Made by a program: the position numbers and the translations under genes. A DNA stretch of 37,513 nucleotides from Allorhizocola rhizosphaerae (lineage in GTDB: Bacteria > Actinomycetota > Actinomycetes > Mycobacteriales > Micromonosporaceae), in the NCBI RefSeq assembly GCF_003426775.1, contig NZ_QJUG01000066.1, forward strand, positions 1-37,513. Reading direction: 5' to 3'. Below are positions 31,174-37,513 of this stretch, one piece after another; position 1 is the stretch's first letter, and every line of letters begins with the position of its first letter. The notes below the pieces were generated by a model that saw only the letters and a list, made by a program, of their open reading frames with translations, was not told the DNA's origin and made no database searches.

Positions 31174-31899
31174 ATGCGAAACCGTTCAAGTCCCTACTTC
31201 ATCGTCACCGCCGCTGCCCTCATGTTCGCCGCGACCGCGGCTGCCTGCAGCGCGGCGCCACCCTCCCGCCAGGACCAGCCACCAGCCGTCGCCCAGTCAA
31301 GCAGCACGGGCTCGGCACCACCGGCAACCGTTGCGCCGATTTCCCAGCGCTCACCCGCCGACTGCATGGGAGCGATCGTCCACTCGATCATCGTCAACGA
31401 GACTCGCAACGCGAAGGTGTGTATCACCGTCGGCGGCCTCCTCCGCCTGGTGAATCTGGGGCCGGGGATGCTCTCGGCCGATTCCTGGGACAAGGTCGAC
31501 TGTTTCTACGCCGGCGGCGTTCACTCGTGTCGCCTGATCCACACAGGAACCATCCGGTTCAATACCGTGACCCCGGGCGATCCCCGGCATTTCAACGTCG
31601 AGATAGCCAAGGCGATTACACCGCCGAGACCCTCGACAGCCTGTACCTCCGAGAAGTTCACGCTCAACGCCACCGAGGGCGGGATGCCCTGGGCCGCGAT
31701 GTGTGTGAAGGTGGGTACCGAGATGCGAGTGGAGAACCTTGGTCCTGAAGGCTTTTCGATAACACCATCCGGCAAGGTCTCGTGCCGATACGAAGCGGCC
31801 GTCCGGGAATGCCGGTTCTTGGAGGCGGCCACCGTGACGATCACGGTCACGGTGCCGGGCTGGGAACCACGGACACTCATCGTGGTAATCATCGAATAG
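31174..31899 (+). CDS. Lipoprotein made of two Cys-rich repeats
   Basis: A 241-residue exported lipoprotein. The signal peptide MRNRSSPYFIVTAAALMFAA leads to lipobox TAAAC with Cys25 as the lipidation site, followed by a Ser/Pro/Gln-rich tether to about residue 60. The rest is an internal duplication. Repeat 1 has cysteines 64, 83, 110 and 119; repeat 2 has 157, 177, 204 and 213, with spacings 19-27-9 and 20-27-9. Both contain V.VG...R..NLGP and end in a T.R/T..VTVPG.-like strand region. Each is probably a small disulfide-bonded beta domain. AAGGAG precedes the ATG. I know no family name; extracellular binding or adhesion is possible. Confidence 0.8.
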   Translation: MRNRSSPYFIVTAAALMFAATAAACSAAPPSRQDQPPAVAQSSSTGSAPPATVAPISQRSPADCMGAIVHSIIVNETRNAKVCITVGGLLRLVNLGPGMLSADSWDKVDCFYAGGVHSCRLIHTGTIRFNTVTPGDPRHFNVEIAKAITPPRPSTACTSEKFTLNATEGGMPWAAMCVKVGTEMRVENLGPEGFSITPSGKVSCRYEAAVRECRFLEAATVTITVTVPGWEPRTLIVVIIE

Positions 31900-31924
31900 C
31901 AAATGCACTGAACACGCTGCTGGT

Positions 31925-31958
31925 GGCGGTGAGGAACTGGGGTTCCCAGGACACCGCC
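31925..31958 (+). terminator. Two-tier hairpin after the lipoprotein
   Basis: GGCGGTG pairs with CACCGCC, and inside it CTGGG pairs with CCCAG around GTT, with a small internal loop. It lies 26 bp after the lipoprotein stop. The remaining 230 bp up to the next gene show nothing else. Confidence 0.5.
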
Positions 31959-32193
31959 GCCGCTGGTGGTGAGTTCGTTTCCATCATGGTGATCCGCCCA
32001 ATGCAGAGCGAGAGCGGGATTCGTTGGCGGGTGTGATGGTTTGGTCCGCGTGCCCTCGCGCTTTGCTGTGCGCGAGGGTTGGGATGTTGTCCGGTGCAGT
32101 TGGGGACTGCGGGTGCGCTGCCGAGGCAGTTGTTGGGGGTGTTGGCGGTGCCGTTCGTTCGATAGACGGGTGCCCGAACGGAGCCCGGAAACA

Positions 32194-33003
32194 CTATGAG
32201 TACGTACGCCATTCGTGCCCGTCACGGACGTATTCGGTGCGCTGGTGGGTGTCGAAGCGATCGCCGTCCCACCGCCGGATGGAGACGGTCATCCGGTCGC
32301 CCTCGGCTTCGATCAGGTTGTAGCTGTTGGGCTCGCCCTTGAGCCGGTCGGAGAAGGCGGTGCCGCATTGCGCGATGACCAGGCCGCTGACGACACCGCT
32401 GTACGCCAGGTGGATATGCCCTCCGAGCAGTAGGTCCGCGCGCCGGTGCAGGTGCTGCAGGGCCAGCCGCGACCGCCCGACCAGGCCCCGGTAGCGTCCT
32501 GGCTCGGTCAGCAGGAACGGGTGGTGCGCGACGACCACCCGCAGCGCGTCCCTTGGCGCGTCGTCGAAGGCCTCCGAGATCTCGTTTAGCTGCCGGATGT
32601 TGATCCGGCCGCGCGACCAGTCGGGGTGCAGGCTCCACTGCCGGGCGGTGTTGACGCCGACCGCGACCAGTCCGTCGCCCGTGTGAATGACCGTGCCGTT
32701 CGCGTCGGTGAGCATCTGCTGCCGCCAATTGCGCCATGGCCGGGCAATCCGGGACCACACCCGCCAGCCTGGCAGGTCGTGGTTGCCGGGCACGACCAGC
32801 GCCGGAGCCGGGAGCTGGTCGAGGAACGCCCGTGCCGCCTGGAACTCCACGGTGCGTGCCCGCTGCGTCAGGTCGCCGCACACCGCGATCAACGTCGGGG
32901 CGGCGTCGCGAAGCTCAGCCCGCAGCGTCTGCGCGATCGCGGGGACGTCGCGGCCGAAGTGCAGATCGGATATCTGGGCGATCCGCAGGCCGGTCGGCTT
33001 CAC
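32194..33003 (-). CDS. Metallophosphoesterase (calcineurin-like)
   Basis: A 269-residue phosphoesterase with the family's metal-binding blocks in order: ISDLHFG (residues 11-17), CGDLTQRA, PGNHDLPGW, VVVAHHPFLL and GGHIHLA. The class includes cAMP/UDP-sugar phosphodiesterases and phospholipid-related enzymes. No signal peptide is present, so it acts in the cytosol. The GTG start overlaps the stop of the upstream lipid-kinase-like gene (GTGA), so the two are co-translated. That suggests a role in lipid or phosphate-ester turnover, though the substrate is not visible in the sequence. Confidence 0.9.
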   Translation of the reverse strand: MKPTGLRIAQISDLHFGRDVPAIAQTLRAELRDAAPTLIAVCGDLTQRARTVEFQAARAFLDQLPAPALVVPGNHDLPGWRVWSRIARPWRNWRQQMLTDANGTVIHTGDGLVAVGVNTARQWSLHPDWSRGRINIRQLNEISEAFDDAPRDALRVVVAHHPFLLTEPGRYRGLVGRSRLALQHLHRRADLLLGGHIHLAYSGVVSGLVIAQCGTAFSDRLKGEPNSYNLIEAEGDRMTVSIRRWDGDRFDTHQRTEYVRDGHEWRTYS

Positions 33004-33905
33004 GTGGCGGCTCCGGGCGCCAGGACGGCCAGCGCACGCGGCCGGATCTCATAGTCCAGCGGCATGGCCAGCTGAGCGATCTCACCGTCGCTCATCACGC
33101 TCATCAACGCCAGCCGGGAGGATCTCACCTGGACAGTCTTACCCTCAAACCGCAGGATCCGCTCGTCGCGCTGCCAACTGCCGTCGAACAGCTTGGCGGC
33201 GACCACGGCCAGATCCCAATTGGTCCGGTCCCGGGCGACGTAGACGCCGAGCGTGCCCGCGTCGAGCCGTTGCCTGCCGGGCATCGGCGGGGGCCCGGAG
33301 GCCAGCGGGTTGCACGACACGACGGCCGCCCGCGTGCGCACTCGGTGCTCCTGCCCGTCGACGACGATAGTGAGCCGCATCCGCGGGTACCGCCACACCA
33401 GCCGCAGCGCCCTTCCCAGCAGCCGCAACGCGTCCAGCCCGAGCCCGCCACGCGCACTTTCCCGGAGCCGGCCGAGGTGCGGCATCATCGCCAGCGTCGA
33501 GCTGCACAGGAACGGCAGGCCGTTGACGGTGGCCACGTCGATCCGGTCCACCGGGGCGTTCAACAGCGCGCGGACCGCGCTGTCCAGGTCGCCCGGCATG
33601 CCCAGATCGCGTGCGAGCACGTTCATCGTGCCCGCCGGGAGGACTCCCAACGGCACGTCACTGCCCAGCATGCGTTCGGCGATCGACCGTATGGTGCCGT
33701 CCCCGCCGACGACGATCAGCGCGTCCGGCTCACCGGCCAGCAGCTCGCGCAGATCCGTCGCGAACGTCTGCGGGTCGAACGCCCGCACCTCGGCCGCGAC
33801 GCCCCGCTGGCCGAACAGCTCGGTCAGCTGCTCGGCCGGTGAGTCGTCGGGCCTGCCCAGAAGCACGCCGGAACGCGCGTTGTACACGACGGCGACGCGA
33901 TCCAC
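33000..33905 (-). CDS. Diacylglycerol/lipid kinase family protein
   Basis: A 301-residue DAGK_cat-family enzyme (YegS/DgkB/BmrU type) that phosphorylates a lipid or sphingoid-like alcohol with ATP. Motifs are VVYNARSG at the start, VVGGDGTIRSIAERMLG (the GGDGT nucleotide site), PLGVLPAGTMNVLARDLG and GVYVARDRTNWDLA in the C-terminal beta sandwich. The GTG at 33905 places VDRVAVVYNARSG at the beginning as in the family; the frame is open to 33944. It overlaps the metallophosphoesterase gene, and the pair is divergent from the beta-propeller gene. Confidence 0.9.
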   Translation of the reverse strand: MDRVAVVYNARSGVLLGRPDDSPAEQLTELFGQRGVAAEVRAFDPQTFATDLRELLAGEPDALIVVGGDGTIRSIAERMLGSDVPLGVLPAGTMNVLARDLGMPGDLDSAVRALLNAPVDRIDVATVNGLPFLCSSTLAMMPHLGRLRESARGGLGLDALRLLGRALRLVWRYPRMRLTIVVDGQEHRVRTRAAVVSCNPLASGPPPMPGRQRLDAGTLGVYVARDRTNWDLAVVAAKLFDGSWQRDERILRFEGKTVQVRSSRLALMSVMSDGEIAQLAMPLDYEIRPRALAVLAPGAAT

Positions 33906-34024
33906 GGTTCGGAGTCTAGACACTCGGCCTATGCCGCGAAGCACGACTTGACCGACGCAGTGGGCAGCGCGGGCGCCGCTGCTGCCAGCCGCGTCCGGTA
34001 GAGGCCCGCGAATACACTGACGGC

Positions 34025-35362
34025 ATGGCCGGTACCGGAACGAAGCTCATCAGTTCGTCGATGGCGCTCACCACCGCCATCTTGCTGGCGGTCGGCGGTA
34101 GCGGCACCGTGGGCGCGAGCACCACGGCGATCCCGCCGTTCGAGGTGTGGCTCGTCGACCAGTCCGACACCGCCGGGCTGGGCTACGGCGGGACGCTGCG
34201 CGTCTACGACGGCCGTGATCTCACCGGCCCGGCTCCGTCGCAGGCGGTTCCGACCGACGTCGTGGATCTGGGCGCAGAGACCGCCGGGTTGTGCCGTGCC
34301 AGCACGGGCGCCGATCCGGTACGGCCGCACATGCTCACGTTCAACTGGGCCGAGACCCACGCCGCACTGTCCTTTGTGGCCAGTGGACACGTGGTCTTCC
34401 TGGACGCGCGCAACCGCCGGCCGCTCGCCTGCGTGCGCACCGAGCCCGGCACCGGCGGGGCACGGCAGGCGCACGCCATCTGGCCATCGCGCGACGACCG
34501 GTACCTGATGGTGGCCAATCAAAACGGCAAGAAGATGGAGCGCTTCCGTACCGACTATCAGACGGGATCCTTCGTCCAGGAGCCGGCCGCCACCGTCGAC
34601 CTGGCCGCCTGCACCACGCCCAACGGCGCGCCTTGCCAGGCCGCGGGCATCCGGCCGGACAACGCGCCGATCTGCCCGTTCATCGCCTCGGACAACGGGC
34701 CGCTGTTCGTGAGCCTGCGTGGCGGCGGCATGCTGGTGCTGGACTGGCGGACCACCCCGATGTCGATCGTCGCCGAGTACGATCTGGCCAGTGTTCCCGC
34801 CAACGGTTGCGGCTTCACCGAGGCCCATGGCAAGGTCTTCGCCGACGGAGGCGGCGGCACCCCGGCAAACCTGGACCAGTTCAGCGTGTTCCGCCTGCCG
34901 ATGAACGGCTACGCTGCGGCCAACCCGCCGAACGTGCCACCGGTCGAGCGGCTGTTCGACGACGACTCCGCGGGACGCGACGCGCACGGCAGCGAGGCGA
35001 CCAACCGCCGGCGCTACGTCTGGGTCGCCGACCGGGACGCCAACGTGGCCGAGGTCTTCGACGGTATTACCGGCGCGCGTCTGACCACTGTGGACCTGAC
35101 CTCAGCGTTCAGCGCCGACCCTACGCCCGACCTGTTCGCCGTTTCACCCGACCGGGCCTGGTTTTTCCTGTCCACCCGTGGTCCCAACCCGCTGTCCGGC
35201 GATCCGCACTCGTCCCATGGCACCGACCCGGGCATGCTGGTGGTGCAGCTGACCCACTACGGCCTGCGTGGCCAGGTTCGCGGCCTGGTGCGCATCACCA
35301 ACCCGGACGCCACCGGCGTGGAACGGGCGGACGCACACGCCATCCGCGTGCGGCGTAAGTAA
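34025..35362 (+). CDS. Secreted beta-propeller-like protein
   Basis: A 445-residue exported protein. The hydrophobic start (LISSSMALTTAILLAVGGSGTVGAS) is a likely signal peptide with cleavage near residue 31. The mature part shows repeated propeller-type blades: TLRVYDGRDL, VVFLDARNRRPLACVR, YLMVANQNGKKMERFRTD, GGMLVLDWRTTPMSIVAEYDL, YVWVADRDANVAEVFDGITG. This resembles YncE/lactonase-like propellers. TACACT at 34013-34018 ends seven bases before the ATG, so the transcript may be leaderless; there is no ribosome site. Function is unknown; the family binds or hydrolyses small ligands or proteins at the cell surface. Confidence 0.75.
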   Translation: MAGTGTKLISSSMALTTAILLAVGGSGTVGASTTAIPPFEVWLVDQSDTAGLGYGGTLRVYDGRDLTGPAPSQAVPTDVVDLGAETAGLCRASTGADPVRPHMLTFNWAETHAALSFVASGHVVFLDARNRRPLACVRTEPGTGGARQAHAIWPSRDDRYLMVANQNGKKMERFRTDYQTGSFVQEPAATVDLAACTTPNGAPCQAAGIRPDNAPICPFIASDNGPLFVSLRGGGMLVLDWRTTPMSIVAEYDLASVPANGCGFTEAHGKVFADGGGGTPANLDQFSVFRLPMNGYAAANPPNVPPVERLFDDDSAGRDAHGSEATNRRRYVWVADRDANVAEVFDGITGARLTTVDLTSAFSADPTPDLFAVSPDRAWFFLSTRGPNPLSGDPHSSHGTDPGMLVVQLTHYGLRGQVRGLVRITNPDATGVERADAHAIRVRRK

Positions 35363-35470
35363 ACAAGGCGATTTCTGGACCGGGCGAACAACAACCAATG
35401 GTGAGCGGGCAAGTCGATCTGTTGTGAGGAAGCGCGATTGATGTGCCCCGAATCCGGGGCCGGCGCGTGG

Positions 35471-36091
35471 TTATTCGAACGGTGTCGGGTCACCGGCGCC
35501 GTAGCGCACGACCTGCGGCTGCTCACTGGACAGGTCCACCACGGTGGTCGGGACCGTGCCGCAGTCTCCGGCGTCGATGACGGCGTCGACCTGGTGGTCG
35601 AGCCGTTCCTTGATCTCCCAACCCTCGGTCATCGGCTCGTCATCGCCTGTCAGCAGCAACGTGCTCGACAACAGCGGTTCGCCGAGTTCGGCCAGCAGGG
35701 CCTGGGTGACCGTGTGACGCGGGATCCGTACTCCGATGGTGCGTTTCTTGGGATGCCACAACTGACGTGGCACCTCGCGGGTAGCCGGCAGGATGAAGGT
35801 GTAACCACCCGGCGTGTTCGCCTTGACCAGCCGGAACACCGCGTTGCTGATCTGCACGTATTGGCCCAGCTGGGCGAAGTTCTGGCAGACCAAAGTGAAA
35901 TGGTGCTTGTCGTCGAGTTTGCGGATCGCGCGGATGCGCTCGAGGCCGTCACGGTTGCCCACTCGGCAGCCCAGCGCATAGCAGGAGTCGGTCGGGTAGG
36001 CGATCAACCCATCCTCACGGAGCAGGTGGACCACCTGGGCAATCAACCGCGGTTGTGGATCGTCCGGGTGCAGGTCGAGATACTTGGCCAT
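35471..36091 (-). CDS. YciO/Sua5-YrdC family protein
   Basis: A 206-residue protein of the threonylcarbamoyl-AMP synthase superfamily. The nucleotide-binding features are GLIAYPTDSCYALGCR, RIRAIRKLDDKHHFTLVCQN, YTFILPAT, KKRTIGVRIPRH and the closing VVDLSS. The second half matches the YciO branch more than Sua5 itself, so a direct role in t6A tRNA modification is uncertain. The ATG at 36091 (MAKYLDLHPDDPQP) is preferred over one at 36103. It converges on the beta-propeller gene and lies 5 bp behind a truncated glycosyltransferase. Confidence 0.88.
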   Translation of the reverse strand: MAKYLDLHPDDPQPRLIAQVVHLLREDGLIAYPTDSCYALGCRVGNRDGLERIRAIRKLDDKHHFTLVCQNFAQLGQYVQISNAVFRLVKANTPGGYTFILPATREVPRQLWHPKKRTIGVRIPRHTVTQALLAELGEPLLSSTLLLTGDDEPMTEGWEIKERLDHQVDAVIDAGDCGTVPTTVVDLSSEQPQVVRYGAGDPTPFE

Positions 36092-36096
36092 CCCGC

Positions 36097-36498
36097 TCAG
36101 CATAGGACGCTGCCGGCTCCCGATCGCACTGCGCGTTCGCGTCCACTCCGCTCAGCCCGCATCCGACACTGTGCACAGCTGCCGTCGAGCAGCGGATCGC
36201 TCAAGCGCTCGGGCCAAGGCCGATAGCGCCCGGGACAGGGCAGATCGTCATCGTCGAGGGCGAAGACGAACGGCGCGGTCGAGCGCATCAGCGCATGATT
36301 GCGGGTCAACGCCGGCCCGCAGGATCCTGAATTGGCCTCGTTAGACACGCGCTCATCGGACCTGATCCGGTCTGGCAACCCGGGAGGATCGCCGTCGGCC
36401 TGGATCAGCCGGCACCATCGCACATCGTTGTGCTGGAGAACTGAGTCATAGGTCTCCTCCAGGTGGCAGGCCCGGGTGTATGGCGTGATGATGTCCAT
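36097..36498 (-). pseudogene. GT2-family glycosyltransferase, N-terminal fragment
   Basis: The frame opens MDIITPYTRACHLEETYDSV and continues with RWCRLIQADGDP, RNHALMRSTAPFVFALDDDDLP, the N-terminal nucleotide-sugar fold of a GT-A family 2 enzyme with its DXD-like acidic run. After about 85 residues the sequence becomes Cys/Arg-rich and unrelated, ending just before the YciO gene. The acceptor-binding half is missing. Its start lies a few bases from a copy of the rpsN 3' end on the other strand. Confidence 0.65.
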
Positions 36499-36503
36499 GC
36501 GGA

Positions 36504-36524
36504 TGCACAAGGCGAGCTGGTGAG
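36504..36524 (+). repeat. Exact copy of the rpsN 3' end
   Basis: Twenty-one bases are identical to positions 27913-27933, covering the last codons of rpsN (HKASW and stop) plus two bases. Here the upstream sequence is unrelated (start of the glycosyltransferase remnant on the opposite strand). It may be the end of a deleted second rpsN gene or a recombination scar. Confidence 0.5.
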
Positions 36525-36535
36525 ATGGCGTTGGC

Positions 36536-37513
36536 TTACGGGATGGGGCGCAGGCCTTCGGGTGTGAGGCGGACAAGCCGGTGGGCGGTCCGGGCGAGGC
36601 GTGCGGTGTCGTGGCTGGCGATCACGACCGCCATGCCTGCGGCGGCGGCCTCGGCCAGCAGTGCGTAAACGCCGGCTGCGGCGGCCGGATCGAGGCGTGC
36701 CACCGGCTCGTCGGCCACCAGCAGCGCGGGTCGGGCGGCGAGTGCTCGTGCGATGGCGACCCGTTGCTGCTGCCCGCCGGAGAGCTGGTGTGGCCGCGCT
36801 TGCGGGTCCACTGTGGACAATCCGACCCGGTGCAGGAGATCGCTGGCCGCCACGCGATCCGGTGCCATCAGCGGTTCGGCGACGGTACGCCAGATCGGCC
36901 ACCGCGGGTCGAGGCCGGCGGCGGCGTCCTGGAAGACCGGCATCACGTAGCCCGGCGGTGGGCTGGGCCGACCCTCGTACCGGACGGTGCCCGCGCCGAT
37001 CGGGCGCAGCCCGGCGAGTGCGTGCAGCAGCGTGGTCTTGCCGGTGCCGGACGGCCCGACCACACCGACGATCTCACCCGGCCGCACGGCCAGCTCGACG
37101 CCCCGGGCCAGCACACGACGCCAGCCGGCCACAAGCGTCACGCCGGACAGTTCGACCACCGGTTGCCCGCCAACCGTCTTCGTACCGCTTGCGGGCAACG
37201 GCGCGAGCACGGCGGGAGTGAGGTCCACACGTCGGTCGCACTGCGCGGCCACCGTGGGGTCGTGGGTCACCAGCAGCAGAGCCCGGGATCGCGCCCGCAG
37301 CAGGCGTACCGCCGAGACCGCCAGGTCGGCATCCAGCGCGGAGGTCGGCTCGTCGGCCAGCACCAGAGGCGGGTCGTGTGCGGTAGCGGCGGCCAGCGTG
37401 GCGCGCTGCAGCATGCCGCCGGACCACGCGTATGGGCGGCGCCACCACCGGCCGGGCGGGATGCCCAGGGCGGTCAGGCGCCGGCCCACCTCGCCGCGCG
37501 GCAGCCGGCGGCG
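36536..37513 (-). CDS. Dual-NBD ABC transporter ATPase (Opp/Nik type), partial
   Basis: The 5' end lies beyond the window; at least 325 residues are present. It carries two nucleotide-binding domains in one chain. Only the end of the first is seen: WSGGMLQRATLAAATA, LVLADEPTSALD and the switch LLVTHD. The second is complete: GVVGPSGTGKTTLLHALAG, VFQDAAAGLDPR, HQLSGGQQQRVAIARAL, LLVADEPVARLDP and VIASHD. FQD...SL(D)P-like Q-loop context is typical of oligopeptide/nickel importers (DppDF, NikDE, fused). A transporter for peptides, nickel or a metallophore is the likely role; permeases would lie upstream, outside the window. Confidence 0.88.
   Translation of the reverse strand, partial: RRRLPRGEVGRRLTALGIPPGRWWRRPYAWSGGMLQRATLAAATAHDPPLVLADEPTSALDADLAVSAVRLLRARSRALLLVTHDPTVAAQCDRRVDLTPAVLAPLPASGTKTVGGQPVVELSGVTLVAGWRRVLARGVELAVRPGEIVGVVGPSGTGKTTLLHALAGLRPIGAGTVRYEGRPSPPPGYVMPVFQDAAAGLDPRWPIWRTVAEPLMAPDRVAASDLLHRVGLSTVDPQARPHQLSGGQQQRVAIARALAARPALLVADEPVARLDPAAAAGVYALLAEAAAAGMAVVIASHDTARLARTAHRLVRLTPEGLRPIP

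Noticed and set aside
1-37513. tRNA, rRNA or CRISPR array
   Set aside because: No cloverleaf with a TTCGA-type arm, no rRNA core and no regularly spaced repeats were noticed on reading both strands.

Overview
The window is a high-GC actinobacterial chromosome segment, most likely from a filamentous, mycothiol-using actinomycete. The signs are long GC-rich coding frames, a BTAD/NB-ARC/TPR regulator, an ECF sigma factor with a small zinc anti-sigma factor, a mycoredoxin-like glutaredoxin, ATGA/GTGA start-stop overlaps, several candidate leaderless starts, and a Zur-type ribosomal-protein island containing an Mrf-like protein. Genus cannot be fixed from the sequence.

Layout. Positions 1-1840 hold AT-richer non-coding DNA, a two-TM membrane protein and a truncated IS3-family element joined to a decayed membrane-protein frame. 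Next come a MerR regulator and its membrane-protein partner (1.9-3.6 kb). A gene-poor stretch with secreted-protein and hypothetical frames, a perfect 19-bp hairpin, nhaA and a decayed acyltransferase follows (3.8-9.2 kb). An AraC regulator and an SDR oxidoreductase are coupled at 9.2-10.9 kb, followed by ABC-transporter scraps, two secreted proteins, an ECF sigma/anti-sigma pair, a frameshifted mycoredoxin and a SnoaL-like protein (11-14.3 kb).

The most distinctive locus is 14.8-20.7 kb. A large BTAD/NB-ARC/TPR regulator is divergent from a tightly overlapping three-gene operon: fatty-acyl-AMP ligase, ACP-GNAT fusion, and secreted CHAP-domain amidase-like protein, ended by a strong terminator. 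The first two resemble the MbtM/MbtL/MbtK logic of mycobactin acylation, but no NRPS is present and the partner is an exported cell-wall-hydrolase-like protein. The acylation target is unknown.

From 21.1 to 24 kb lie an ABC-2 exporter and a PucR-type regulator. From 24.1 to 25.9 kb is a graveyard of a heterodimeric ABC exporter fused to a TetR C-terminus. From 26 to 28.4 kb is a zinc-starvation ribosome island: L31 type B, an Mrf-like CobW protein, S14 type without zinc ligands, two Zur-like boxes, and a zur gene that is truncated and frameshifted. An AlkZ-like glycosylase at 28.5-29.7 kb is flanked by two diverged copies of what look like IS21-type ends. The right end carries a lipoprotein built of two Cys-rich repeats, a metallophosphoesterase/diacylglycerol-kinase pair, a secreted beta-propeller-like protein, a YciO/Sua5 protein, a truncated GT2 glycosyltransferase and a dual-NBD Opp/Nik-type ABC ATPase running off the edge.

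A theme of the whole window is gene decay by deletion and single-base frameshift: at least eight broken genes sit between intact operons.
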